Below, piece after piece: positions 1-9,366 of a DNA stretch of 64,000 nt (its first letter is position 1; the number at the start of each line of letters is the position of its first letter). The stretch covers positions 117,096 through 181,095 of the forward strand of contig NZ_BNJJ01000018.1 in the NCBI RefSeq assembly GCF_016587435.1. The letters are read 5' to 3'. The position numbers and the translations under genes were made by a program. Below the pieces are notes generated by a model. That model was given only the letters and a program-made list of their open reading frames with translations, was not told the DNA's origin and made no database searches. This DNA is from Dictyobacter formicarum (lineage in GTDB: Bacteria; Chloroflexota; Ktedonobacteria; Ktedonobacterales; Ktedonobacteraceae).

Positions 1-471
1 CTTAAAGAACTGTTTGGCAGCATCCATGTTCCTCTTTTCACTCAGCCGTGAATCAACCAGATTGCCATCTCGATCAATGGCCCGATAGAGATAGCACCAC
101 TTCCCATGCACTTTGACATAGGTTTCATCGACATACCACGAGGTTCCTACTTGGCTTCGCCGTTTGGTCCGCAAGTGGTCCGCGATCAAGGGAGCAAACC
201 GCTCTTCCCAGTCTCGAACCGTTTCATGCGTCAACACAAAGCCGCGCTCTAAAAATAACGCGGTGACATCCCGCAAGCTCAGTTTGTAGCGCAATCGTCA
301 CAAGACCACAAGCAGGACGATGTCCGTGGGAAATGCGAGATAGTTGAATGGGGTACCAGTTCGTTCGTTAAAGCTATGTTGACACTGAGAGCAAAAGAAC
401 GTTGCGTAGCCCAGTTTGGTTTTCTTCGCTCGCTTCTTGGTCGTGGCGGCAGCACAATAGGGGCAGTTCAT
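1..471 (-). pseudogene. IS6-family transposase, N-terminal part, with in-frame TGA
   Basis: The reverse strand encodes a protein starting with a CPYC...CSQC zinc-binding region, then a helix-turn-helix stretch (RDVTALFLERGF) and the start of the DDE domain (WYVDETYVKV, CYLYRAIDRDGN). This is the order of IS6-family transposases. The frame is broken by TGA at 300-298, where the family has a Trp before RLRYKLSLRD, and the gene runs off the left window edge, so its C-terminus cannot be judged. A single G-to-A change would explain the stop. Probably inactive. Confidence 0.8.
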
Positions 472-749
472 CGGTCAACACTCCTGTTCCATCCTGTTTT
501 CATGGGATGAGCATAGCAGAAGTATGAGTGCTCTGCCAAGAGGATGGCTTGAGTTCTGACAGAACCAACCCTTACCCTGATTCACTCCCTTCATCTGCTC
601 ACCACACGCAGCCATGTGATGCTTTAGTCTCTGTGCGATATCCCGTGCAAAACATCTTGCCTGCATTGAAAGAACAGGGTAAGCTACTCTGTAAGGCGAG
701 TTTCCTATCGACATTCAGCCGTTGCTCGCCTGCAATGAGGATATTTTGC

Positions 750-1115
750 ATGAATGAGCATCGGAAGCGTGTGCTGTTTCTCTGTGCCCATCGCTCAGTT
801 CGTGCGCTCATGGCTGCAAGTTTGCTTACAGCACGAGTTCATGGCCCATGGGATATTTGGAGTACACCACTGCAGGAGAACGGGCAAGAGCTAGATCTTG
901 CACACCAAGTGCTTGATGAGGTAGGTATCCCACTCCTCGCCTCACCACAAACGACCGAACCAGACTTTGGTCTTTCTTGGAATGAAGGCACCCACGTGTT
1001 ACGCAACAAGATTCACATTTTGCTACAGTATCCTCACAGGCTCGTTCAATGGTCTCGCTTTTTTCTGGTCACAAGTGAGAAACATCTCTTCCTTAAAGAA
1101 ACAGGAGAGCAATAA
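750..1115 (+). CDS. Low-molecular-weight phosphotyrosine phosphatase / arsenate reductase-like protein
   Basis: The 121-aa product starts with a beta strand leading into CAHRSVR, which fits the CX5R phosphate-binding loop of LMW-PTP and thioredoxin-type arsenate reductases (VLFLC..RS.R..MA). The family enzymes use the Cys as nucleophile on phosphotyrosine or arsenate. I chose the ATG at 750 because TGAGGA lies about 9 nt upstream; an in-frame ATG at 735 is also possible, and the open frame extends to 528 without similarity. No DPY/D loop near the C-terminus is obvious and the C-terminal half is unusual, so activity is uncertain. It is flanked by an IS fragment and lies upstream of an unrelated oxidoreductase operon. 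Confidence 0.6.
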   Translation: MNEHRKRVLFLCAHRSVRALMAASLLTARVHGPWDIWSTPLQENGQELDLAHQVLDEVGIPLLASPQTTEPDFGLSWNEGTHVLRNKIHILLQYPHRLVQWSRFFLVTSEKHLFLKETGEQ

Positions 1116-1250
1116 AACAAGAATTGCATCTCGCTGCACGGAAGATGACGGAGATCTATTCTATCAGAGATGCAACAATGTATTCCTCCGCATCTCACTC
1201 ATCCATATTCCTCTTTTTATGCACATGAGATGCACCTCTTCAATATATAC
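1116..1250. other. Intergenic segment
   Basis: I see no gene between the phosphatase-like gene and the oxidoreductase operon (1116-1427). The only clear signal is the promoter at 1251-1279. Confidence 0.5.
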
Positions 1251-1279
1251 TTGACAATGATTGTCTGGTAGATTACACT
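1251..1279 (+). promoter_or_regulatory. Sigma70-type promoter of the sulfite-oxidase-like operon
   Basis: TTGACA at 1251-1256 and TACACT at 1274-1279 are separated by exactly 17 bp, with an AT-rich upstream flank. It is about 150 bp before the first gene of the operon, so the transcript would carry a leader of about 140 nt. Confidence 0.6.
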
Positions 1280-1427
1280 TTTACAGTAAAAGAACAGGCC
1301 AGAAGAACGCGACAGCAAATAATAGACAGGTCAGGGGCTGCCGCCCCTTACATCCCCGCCTATCAATCGTCGATTGACAGAACGCTAGATCCTTTGGGGC
1401 GAAAAATGGAAAGATCAGGGTGAGGTA

Positions 1428-2039
1428 ATGAGTGAAGGTTTTTTCTCGCGGGGGTTTCAAGGTCGTCGCCCACGGAGCGATGAGCGTGGACGAATCCCGC
1501 CGGGACAATATCAGGAGCGTGGCTTTCCCGTCCTTTCGGCAGGACCGACGCCACACACCCCTCTCGCACACTGGGATTTTTCCCTGCTTGGAGAAGTCAA
1601 GCAACCGAAGCGATGGACCTGGGATGCATTTCGCGACCTGCCACATGAGACGATAACCAAAGACATCCACTGCGTGACCAAGTGGTCGAAACTGGATACG
1701 CACTGGGAAGGCGTCTCCGTCGATACACTGCTAGAGCAGGTGGAGTACGATGCCCACTACGTAGTCGCCTTCAGTGATGGCGGCTATACCACCAACCTTC
1801 CGCTGGCAGACGTCCTCGCTGGGAAGGCGTGGGTCGTCTATGGGTATGAGGGGCAGCCTCTCTCCCCTGAACACGGTGGTCCGGCACGCTTGCTGGTTCC
1901 CCATCTCTACTTCTGGAAGAGCGCCAAGTGGATTCGGGGCCTGCGATTGGTTGATCAGGATGAACAAGGCTTCTGGGAGTCGCTTGGCTACAACAATCAC
2001 GGTGATCCATGGAAAGAAGAACGGTACCAGGGTGATTAA
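1428..2039 (+). CDS. Sulfite oxidase-like molybdopterin oxidoreductase
   Basis: The 203-aa protein is close to the family of short cytoplasmic sulfite-oxidase-like enzymes with one oxidoreductase molybdopterin-binding domain. Typical blocks are SRGF.GRRP and LPPGQY-like text at the N-terminus, FPVLSAGPTP, the Mo-ligand region DIHCVTKWSKLD (Cys about residue 85), SDGGYTTNLPL, and EHGGPARLLVPHLYFWKSAKW. There is no Tat or Sec signal, so it should act in the cytoplasm. The start ATG at 1428 has GGTGAGG just upstream. The next gene begins with GTG overlapping its stop by 8 nt, the usual pairing with a flavin/FeS reductase. The substrate is not known from sequence. Confidence 0.9.
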   Translation: MSEGFFSRGFQGRRPRSDERGRIPPGQYQERGFPVLSAGPTPHTPLAHWDFSLLGEVKQPKRWTWDAFRDLPHETITKDIHCVTKWSKLDTHWEGVSVDTLLEQVEYDAHYVVAFSDGGYTTNLPLADVLAGKAWVVYGYEGQPLSPEHGGPARLLVPHLYFWKSAKWIRGLRLVDQDEQGFWESLGYNNHGDPWKEERYQGD

Positions 2040-2637
2040 GTTGGCAACTCGCGAGGTGGTTGCGATGCGGGAAGAAACAGCGTAGGTGAAAAGCATTACG
2101 CTCGCCGCTTCTCACTGGCAAGGGCATCGACAGGGACAGCATGTGGATATGCAGATCACGGCTGAAGACAGCTACCAGGCGGAGCGCAACTATTCGATTA
2201 CATCTGCTTCCCGGCAGGAACGATATGTGACGCTCATCGTCGAACGGCTCACTGATGGGGAAGTGTCACCTTACCGCATGAGTGAGCTACATGTCGGTGA
2301 CCAGATGGAACTGTGTGGCCTTTTGTTTGCTATATTCGTGGCAATCGAACACAGAGGTGGTCTACCGTGATGAACGTACTCGCCTGGCCAGGGACGGTAC
2401 GATGATTGAGGTAGTGCAGACACTGGCCCGCGTGCAACCACCAGATGGACTGGGTATCATTGCCGCATCGATACTGAGATGCGGCGTGAGGCGGCATGGC
2501 TGGCTGATCAACGCCCGCTAATGTTCATCTGTGGTCCAACCCCATTCGCCGAAACTGCCGCAGAGAGACTTGGCACACTGGGATATGAACCAGAACGAAT
2601 CAAAACCGAACGATTCGGACCGACAGGAGAAACATGA
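2032..2637 (+). pseudogene. Ferredoxin reductase-like FAD/NAD(P) oxidoreductase, decayed
   Basis: This is the expected electron-transfer partner of the preceding molybdoenzyme. The recognisable parts are the FAD-binding barrel (HRQGQHVDMQITAEDSYQ, RNYSITSAS) and the C-terminal NAD-binding end (MFICGPTPFAETAAERL, ERIKTERFGPTG). Three lesions separate them: an in-frame TAG at 2083-2085 after GTG start codon 2032, loss of the middle domain (GGYFVW... through the nucleotide-binding core) around 2325, and at least two frame changes (about 2330 and 2450-2480). The final frame stops at 2635-2637, overlapping the ATG of the next gene as in an intact operon. Not functional. Confidence 0.85.
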
Positions 2638-2882
2638 TGGAGAACAAGCTTGATGACAATGCTGCCGGGGACATCTTGCAAGAGATCTTCCCCGCTGAAA
2701 TAACGCAGGTCCAGGCAACCTGCACACGTTGCGGCGCAACATCTGCCATCGGTGCGCTGGCGGTCTATATGCATAGGATGGGGATGGTCATGCGCTGCCC
2801 CTCCTGCGATACTGCGCTCATTCGCGTTGCACAGATAAAGGAACACTACAGGTTGGATATGCAGGACGTCCGCATCCTTTAG
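2634..2882 (+). CDS. DUF6510-type zinc-ribbon protein
   Basis: The 82-aa protein has two CxxC pairs (CTRCGA at about residue 31 and CPSCDT at about 56) with the signature LDDNAAGDILQEIF at the start and HYRLDMQDVRIL at the end. This matches the small protein encoded after sulfite-oxidase-like and reductase genes in Actinobacteria and Chloroflexota. Its role is unknown; the conserved context suggests it serves the same redox complex. ATG 2634 overlaps the stop of the reductase remnant (ATGA), and ATG 2637 is an alternative. It is intact although its operon partner is dead. Confidence 0.8.
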   Translation: MMENKLDDNAAGDILQEIFPAEITQVQATCTRCGATSAIGALAVYMHRMGMVMRCPSCDTALIRVAQIKEHYRLDMQDVRIL

Positions 2883-2888
2883 ATGCGG

Positions 2889-3363
2889 CGCGGAGGCATA
2901 ATCCGTCTTCTGCTCTCAGTCTGGCATATCGTTTATTATAGAAGGAAAAATGCGATGCATGTCGCATAAAGTAGGGCCTTCACGCTGAGGACTGGCGTCC
3001 AGTCCTTAATTGCATGGTTCTCGTGTAGATGGGATCTCGTATAACTTTTTTCTCTTTCCTTTTCGTTCCTTTTTTTGTTACTATACCATATTTTTGTATG
3101 TACCTGTCAAAATGTATGCGACTTAGCACACTGGCTCCATACGGAAGCAAGCGTGAGAAATCAAAGAGATTGACCCTGTCCTGAGAAGGTGTAAACTACA
3201 GCGGGAAGAACGAAAATTTCGCTTGCAAAGAATCATCAGTAATGAAGACGTTGGGCACCTTGATGCCAGGAGAAAAGCTTGACACTCCTGTTTCTTGAAT
3301 GGATAGAACCCAATACGGGGGGATTTCTATCTATTTATTAAGAAAGAAGCATATATTTAAAAA
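2889..3363. other. Intergenic region with hairpins
   Basis: No gene is visible. Small inverted repeats occur at 2870-2888 (CCGCATC/GATGCGG around the DUF6510 stop), 2951-2966 and 2988-3006. The rest is AT-rich and unstructured. Confidence 0.4.
2988..3006 (+). terminator. Candidate hairpin terminator of the oxidoreductase operon
   Basis: A perfect 8-bp stem (AGGACTGG/CCAGTCCT) with a 3-nt loop lies about 100 bp after the last gene and is followed by TTAATT. The U-tract is short, so it is a weak candidate. Confidence 0.35.
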
Positions 3364-3373
3364 GGAGACATTT

Positions 3374-3448
3374 ACGCGCTTACAAGGAAAAACGGCATTG
3401 GTCACGGGGAGTACCTCAGCTCTGCACTCTCCAGATCACCAAATGTGA
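3374..3448 (+). pseudogene. Short-chain dehydrogenase N-terminal stub
   Basis: The reading LQGKTALVTGSTS is the first beta strand and glycine-rich NAD(P) loop of an SDR enzyme, most like 3-hydroxybutyrate or 3-oxoacyl-ACP dehydrogenases. After STS the similarity ends and the frame stops at 3446. A good ribosome site (GGAG, 3364-3367) precedes ACG at 3374 at the right spacing, where an ATG would be expected, so the start codon appears mutated. The rest of the gene was lost to mobile-element activity just downstream. Confidence 0.6.
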
Positions 3449-3465
3449 CACTGTTGGGAAACTTT

Positions 3466-3647
3466 TTAAGCAGCAAGATAAAGCCTCTGGAAGGCAGAGA
3501 CACGTGTAGGAGCGAGTTCATCCCCATCAAGCCACGCAACCGCACGCACCACATTGATCGCAGCGGCAATTCCGAGATGTTGCAAATGCGTTTTGGCAAA
3601 GCCAATATAACGGGAGCGGCGCATGCTATTAGCGCCGATGGTATACT
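3466..3647 (-). pseudogene. IS1182-like transposase, C-terminal remnant
   Basis: The minus-strand peptide RYIGFAKTHLQHLGIAAA and the following NVVRAVAWLDG closely resemble the extreme C-terminus of IS1182-type transposases (R.RYIGL.KTHLQH...AAA.NLVR...WL). Only the last 55 or so residues remain. The upstream end is cut by the ISL3 element that begins at 3648. Confidence 0.65.
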
Positions 3648-5455
3648 GGCTCTGTAGCACTTTGCGTGATGGGTAAGGTTAAGCTGCATGCAGCACCCGC
3701 AATCGGAGGAGATCGAACTTTGCTCGACCGTACATTTGCCGCTTGAGATACTTTAAACGTGTTACCTGGCCCTCTACCTGTCCATTACTTTCTACCATTG
3801 ATAATCCAGCTTGTACTGCCGCATAATCGCGCCTGATCCCCGAAGCGAAACTGATGAGTTCACGAGGGCCATACTCTTTCGTGCGTTGGAGCCACACATC
3901 CAGGTGCGTTCCTTGCCGCAGCCTCACCATTGAGACGAACTGCTGGCTCAATTCATACGCTTGTTTCATCTCCTCGCTGGCTTGGTACATCTGCTCAAGA
4001 TAGGACCGGTGCGTTGGAGAGAGTGTCTCAGGTTGCTTGATAAAGAGAAAAGACGCTTGCCGGGACGAGAGGTGGCGTTGGGCAGGCGGTGATGATGTGC
4101 GTTTGGGGCCACGGGTACGGCGAACAGGGGTTGGTGAACTGGTCCGCCAGTCAGAAATCAGAGCTCGTAGAGTGGTAGGCGACGACGCACGATAGCCGCG
4201 GGTCTGGATTTCGCGGAAGAGCTGAGCGGCATTCTGACATCCGGCGTCCCATCTTTCCCGCAGGTATGGCAGATAGGGATCGAGCTTGCTTCGTCGTTTC
4301 TTTCGCGGCCCTGATTCGGGAAAGGAGCCAGCTTCCAAGTAGCGATGCACCGTGTTGCGGGAGAGGCCAGTCGTTCGGGCGATCGCTCGCTCTCCAAGAC
4401 CCTGCTGATGGAGTTCCGCCACCGCTTGATAGCGTTCATACCGCTTGCCGCGCCTCATTTGGCGAAGAGCCTCGGCGCGCGTGAGTGATACACGCTCTCC
4501 TTCCTTTCCGTCCTTTTCTTTCTGTTGCACTTGAGGTTCCATCAATGGCTTCTCGTCTGTCATCGCAGGCAGTGCGGTGCTTTTGCCCTCTTGCAAAGGA
4601 GGCAAGCACTGACGTTTGCGATCCAGCAGCCGTTGCACAGTGTCACGCAGGTTCGCAACCAGATGATAGCGGTCAGCGATCTGGATGGCGTCCGGGGCAC
4701 CTTTTTTTGCACCCTCCGCATAGGAACTGGCGCGATCGCGACTCACAACCTCAACGCCGGGATGCTCACGGAGCCATCTCTCAAAGGTTCCTGCTTCCCG
4801 ATCCGGCAGCAAGTCGATTGGTCGGTGAGCTTGCAGATCGACCAGGATTGTGCCGTAGTGATCTCCTTTTCTCCAAGCAAAGTCGTCTGTGCCCAGCATC
4901 CGTGGGGCTCTGATGGGTGCCATAGGTGTACGGCGCAGCAGGCGAAGCAGAGTCCAGAAGCTGACTGGCAGGCTCAAGAAGCAAGCCAAGCGCGCTCCTG
5001 CTCTGCCCCCAAGTGCAAAGGCGATCTCGCCTAAGGTTTTGCTCTGGCGCAACGTCCGGCGCGCATAGGCAGGAGCTATCTCTGGAAACTGTTCTGCAAA
5101 CGTCTTGCGAATACAGGTTGGATTCTCGCAGAAAAACCGACGCACCTTCAGACGCAGCTCAACGGCGCGCCCTTGACAGGGCAGATCAGCAAGCCGTCGG
5201 TTGTAGCGACTATGAACATGTGATGAAGCATGCGTACATGCGGGACACATCTGGCTTGATTGCGATGATGCCAGAAGGAGTATGAGGGTATCGCCTTCAA
5301 TGAAGAGGTCTTCCACCTGCATGTCAGCAGGCAATGCAAACAACAATGGATTCGTCACGAAACTCTTTCTTCTCGGGGAATGATGCGACTGAGTAGTAGT
5401 TGCCTTATTCTATCACTTTTTCCTCTGCTTTGATCACACAAAGTGCTACAGAGCC
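3648..5455 (-). mobile_element. ISL3-family insertion sequence
   Basis: The element is bounded by inverted repeats of about 23 bp: GGCTCTGTAGCACTTTG at 3648 and its complement ending at 5455. One intact transposase fills it. The 8-bp flanks (GGTATACT and TCTTTCAG) differ, so the expected target duplication is missing, suggesting later recombination at one side. Confidence 0.85.
3679..5358 (-). CDS. ISL3-family transposase
   Basis: The 559-aa protein has the ISL3 plan: an N-terminal zinc-binding region (CPACTHASS, then FFCENPTC), an HTH, and a DDE catalytic core starting at GTDDFAWRKGDHYGT with DLLPDREAGTFERWL and SRDRASSYAEGA. A second HTH insertion (GLGERAIARTTGLSRNTVHRY) is followed by the C-terminal signature VEGQVTRLKYLKRQMYGRA. 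It appears complete and is probably active. It catalyses cut-and-paste transposition of its element. Confidence 0.92.
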   Translation of the reverse strand: MTNPLLFALPADMQVEDLFIEGDTLILLLASSQSSQMCPACTHASSHVHSRYNRRLADLPCQGRAVELRLKVRRFFCENPTCIRKTFAEQFPEIAPAYARRTLRQSKTLGEIAFALGGRAGARLACFLSLPVSFWTLLRLLRRTPMAPIRAPRMLGTDDFAWRKGDHYGTILVDLQAHRPIDLLPDREAGTFERWLREHPGVEVVSRDRASSYAEGAKKGAPDAIQIADRYHLVANLRDTVQRLLDRKRQCLPPLQEGKSTALPAMTDEKPLMEPQVQQKEKDGKEGERVSLTRAEALRQMRRGKRYERYQAVAELHQQGLGERAIARTTGLSRNTVHRYLEAGSFPESGPRKKRRSKLDPYLPYLRERWDAGCQNAAQLFREIQTRGYRASSPTTLRALISDWRTSSPTPVRRTRGPKRTSSPPAQRHLSSRQASFLFIKQPETLSPTHRSYLEQMYQASEEMKQAYELSQQFVSMVRLRQGTHLDVWLQRTKEYGPRELISFASGIRRDYAAVQAGLSMVESNGQVEGQVTRLKYLKRQMYGRAKFDLLRLRVLHAA

Positions 5456-5510
5456 TCTTTCAGTATAGCGTTTACACACATCACGAACCACACCGCTCCT
5501 TGTTCTCTTC

Positions 5511-6875
5511 CTACTTGCGTCGCTCCGGTTCATTGCTTTCTTCTGCTAGTTCTTGATCGTTGAACTGTTGGCAGTCGTGCATGGCCCGTTGCGTGTAGGC
5601 GTGAATCTGCTGATGGCAAAGTAGATGAACCAGCGCCAGATTGCTGTAGACATCTTTTCCCCCAAAAGATTTTGCGAGAAGATGGTGAACCTGAAGCTCT
5701 TCATCATTGAAGAGGGATTCTCCACATTCCAGACAACGACCTTTTTGTCGCTTGGCGATCTTCTGTCTTGAAAACGTCAGATCTTTTGCTTTGGCGGCCT
5801 GTCGCTGCTCCCAGTAGTCCTTGAGTTGAGGATCATCCGGCGATGCCGTCCCTTTGACGAGGACATGCCGTTCTATCGGGAACCATCCAAACTTGAGGAG
5901 ATATCCCCCAGTGGCTTTCTCCCCAAAAACCCACCGATCTGACCGATCCAGGTTCAAGCGTCCCCAGTATTTCTGGTGCCGCCAGTGTTTGGATTTAGTA
6001 GGGTGCTGCCATTTGGCGTAACGGTCTGCCCGGTAAAACATCCAGCTATCCAGTTTGTGGAAGATAGCACTTGCCACCACCGTCCGAAAGTAATTCGCCC
6101 ACCCCCGGATGATCGGATTCAGTCTTGCCAGGACTCCCTGGACATTGCTTCCCTTTCCTTTCATCCAGATGTCTTTGAGTTTCCTTTGGACGGCCCGTAC
6201 CGAGGCTTTGCTTGGTTTAATTAAGAGCTTCCATCCCGTTCGGGAAGTCTTTGGTGCTGGATAGTGCCTGATGTGAAACCCTAAGAAATCAAATCCTTTG
6301 GTCAGGTGAACGATGCGGGTTTTCTCCTCTGAGAGACATAATCCCCGCTCTTTCAGCCATTCCACAAGGATGCTTTGGACAGCTTCGGCATCCTGTTCAC
6401 TTTCACAAAAGCAAACAAAATCATCGGCATACCTCACTACCGCATGCGTGCCTCTGATATATCCTCCCGCACTGTACTTAACGCCAATAGCATTTTCCAT
6501 ACCATGCAGTGCAATATTCGCTAAAAGTGGGGAAATCACCCCGCCTTGTGGCGTTCCTTGTTCTGTGGTGTAAAATGTCCCATAATCCACATACCCTGCT
6601 TTCAACCATTGTTTAATCAGCTCTTTGCCAGGAACTGGTCCAATGGCTTTGAGTAAGTATTCGTGCGAAATGTTATCAAAAGCTCCTCGTATATCCGCAT
6701 CAAGAACCCATTTCTTAGTCTTGTTTGGCCGGGCCAACCCATAGATTTTCCCAATAGCATCCTGACAACTGCGGCCCGGTCGAAATCCATAGCTCGTTCC
6801 CTCAAACCTGGCCTCCCATGCCGGTTCCAGGGCATTTTTGACCATAGCCTGAAGACAGCGATCCACCACGACAGG
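5511..6875 (-). pseudogene. ltrA: Group II intron reverse transcriptase/maturase, C-terminal portion
   Basis: About 454 residues carry the RT motifs YGFRPGRSCQDA, LDADIRGAFDNI, GTPQGGVISPLLANI and the catalytic VRYADDFVCFC. These are followed by FDFLGFHIRHY, the maturase X domain (YFRTVV...YWGRLNLDRSDRWVFG) and an HNH endonuclease (CLECGESLF, VHHLLAKSFGG, LVHLLCHQQIHA). RT domains 0-1 are missing here and are found at 10413-10835. The fragment has a private in-frame ATG near 6884 created by the inserted element, so a truncated protein might be made. Confidence 0.88.
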
Positions 6876-6928
6876 CATCTTCACAGCACACTACCTCCTT
6901 TGACAACCCATCTGGGAAATGGGTCACG

Positions 6929-7180
6929 GTGACTCATCCCCACCATCCATTGCATGGCCAGCGCGTGCAGTTTGTCCGCCTCAGGCGAGGCCCAAATCCT
7001 GACCTCATCATTCGTCTGCCTGATGGCTATCACGCGGCAATCGCTGCCAGCTTGACAGACTACGCAGGCCCTCCCCTCGTTGATCCCGACGCAGTGGAAC
7101 CGCCCTTGCTTTTGCTCGAAGGCTTGTGGCAAATGGCCCAGTGGATTGCACAGCCCACGAGTTGCGCAATGAGCCTGTAG
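6929..7180 (+). pseudogene. DUF5372-like small protein, C-terminally altered
   Basis: The protein starts at GTG 6929 with VTHPHHPLHGQ, the hallmark start of DUF5372 proteins, which are encoded next to large serine recombinases on mobile elements. The body (RRGPNPDLIIRLPDGYHAAI...LTDYAGPP) fits the family. At about residue 75 the reading enters the terminal repeat of the IS that begins at 7154, so the last residues are foreign. Its function is unknown; the context suggests a recombinase accessory. Confidence 0.65.
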
Positions 7181-9366
7181 AAGAGTTTATCACTCGTAGA
7201 TGAGATAAAAGCCGAGAGGAGATGACGCTTCCTGGCAGAAAAATGACCGAAAAGAAGTGTGAAAGCGGGGAAACCAGGAAAAAAGGCCACAGGAATTCCA
7301 CACGGAATGCTTGGCCGTTCCGCCGAGAACGCACAGCATCGTGGTGACAGAGATCGAACGTTACATGCTCTCAAGACCGAGAAACGCAGCAAAGGCCTCG
7401 GGAATGCCGAAGAGCGTGATCCTCACCAGTGCCGCAGTTGGGGTCCGTTCATTGCGAGCCCGCCGTTCGTGAAAGGTCAGCCGCATATGCGCCCGTTGGG
7501 CGCGAGAAAGCACACCCGACGATGCGTCGCAGGGAGGCACAAGCGCAGGATGAACCGCCACATCCAGGCGTTGATAACGGACCAACTGGATGCAGGCTCG
7601 ACGCGAGCGCCTGCGACTCCAATCCCGCCACAGCAGCGGCTCTTCGCCGATCGCCCGGGGATGCAACAGGAGACTCACCTGGCGCGGCTTCGCGGTGGCA
7701 TGTCCCTCCCACTGACACTGCTCTCGCAACGGGCAGGGACGACAATTGCGAATACTGGCTCCATAGACCAGGCGCAGACTCCCATTGGCCTCCGGGCGCC
7801 GTTCTTGCAGCACCAGTGACGCTCCCGCAGGACAACGTAAGGTCCCATCGGGCTGGCGCGCAAAGTCCTTGCCTGAGAAACGACCCGCTTTCCAGGACGA
7901 GGCGGCGGTGGCGGGAGCATAGCCGGAAGCAGAACCAGGCGCCTGCTCCTGGTGGGCTGGCGCAAACTCCGTGGTGCGGACCGGCTCGGCAAGCAACTGC
8001 TGACCCAGTTCCAGACGCAGATTCCAGATCCATTGACTGATGATTTGCCAGGCTTCTTGCCCCCAGGGGGCATGGCTACACCAACGATCAGGGTCCTGCT
8101 CGAGATCTTCATCCCACAGGGCTGGCTCAAAGGAACCACGATGCAGATAGAGCGCCATGACATCTGCCGCCGTGAAAGCTGTCGGTGCCAGATTGGTGAA
8201 GAAGAGCTCGTAGACCACGCCATCACGGGTGATGCCAATCCGACTTTTCGTGGTGCCTGCCGGGTGGGTGGCCACAATGATCCGGTAGCGCTTCCCGCCG
8301 CCGTCCAGGGGCAGATTTGGGCAATCGTAGAGCGTGCGCACCATCCCGCTTTCTGGCAGCGTGAACGGCTGATCGGGGGGCAGGCAAAGGCGTGCCTGGA
8401 TCTCGGCTTGATCCAGGAGGTGATAGTCTTTGCCACGTGTGACGTAGCGCATCTCTCCCAGATCAGTGAGGACCGCTCTGGTGCCATATTGACCGTCAAG
8501 GCGCACGAGCAGGCGTGAAGGAGGCAGATGGATCGCCTGAGCATAGGTCTCGATGGCCGTCAGCGCCCGACGCAACTCGAGACGGTACTGGCCATTGCCC
8601 GGGTTGCCAAAGCTGGCCAACCAGTGATGGGTATGGGCTTGCAGGATGGTCGTTCGGCTGCGGACCACTTCCCCCGCTTGCGTCCCGTGTAGCCTGGTGC
8701 ACAGAGCTGCTGGAGTCGTCGGACTGGGGCGGGCCGATCCGCCGTCTGCGGCAAGGCTCGTTGGCGAGCCGCCTCTCGGGTGCCATCCACATCAAAGACC
8801 AGCAGATGGTCCCCTTGCCGGTCCCACAACCCACCTGGCAGTTCTTCGCTGGTCAGAGGGCGAGCCAGCAGATCAGCGAGGAACTGGGTGCGCAAAGCTT
8901 CAACGGGAGCCTGGTCGAGGGAGGCGAGAAAGCGACTCAGGGTCGAACGAGCAGGCAGGCGATCGCGCCCGAAGAGCGCCATGAAGGGGCTGGCCCAGGG
9001 AGTCATCTGTTCGTAAAAGGCTTCGAGGGTGCGCTCACCGCTGATGGCGTAGCCAAAGAGCACGGCGACAAAATCAATCACGTCGTAGTGGCCGAAACGC
9101 CGACGCGCAAAGCGCACCTGCTCTTCAATGGCGGCAAGCACGCCGTGACGCTGCATGTGATGCACGATCACGGTGAGTTCGCCGAACCAACAGGGCTGCG
9201 CTGGAGCCGATTGAGCACAGGACTGGATGTTGATCGAAGAATACGCGATACTGGTCATGAGTCCTCCTTACGGAAAGGCGAGTTGTTTTTTCCATTTCCT
9301 TTCGTAGGGAGGCACATTTTTCGGGGTGAGCGCTACTTGGGCTTAGCTCGTTGCGCAACTCGTGGG
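7154..9366 (-). mobile_element. DDE insertion sequence (IS4/IS1182-like) with 21-bp inverted repeats
   Basis: Terminal repeats CCCACGAGTTGCGCAAYGAGC at 7154-7174 and 9346-9366 differ at one base. The element carries one transposase in two frames. It separates the DUF5372 gene from a recombinase that lacks its catalytic domain, so insertion was accompanied by a deletion. A solo copy of a similar end is at 13803-13822. Family assignment is tentative. Confidence 0.75.
7361..9258 (-). pseudogene. IS transposase split between two frames
   Basis: The first frame (9258 down to about 8650) starts with a strong AAGGAGG site and encodes an HTH region, the DDE start (LLVFDVDGTREAARQR) and CAPGYTGRKRG. 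The second frame continues from about 8650 with EVVRSRTTILQAHTHHWL, the second catalytic Asp (LVRLDGQYG) and a C-terminal Cys-rich part (RNCRPCPLREQC). The switch is a -1 step inside a run of five G. It could be programmed frameshifting or loss of one G; the lack of a classical slippery heptamer favours mutation. Both halves are otherwise uninterrupted. Confidence 0.75.

Noticed and set aside
5456..5510. Group II intron domain V between the RT stop and the ISL3 end
   Set aside because: The segment lacks the AGC...GAAA...bulge pattern of domain V, so the intron is taken as 3'-truncated.
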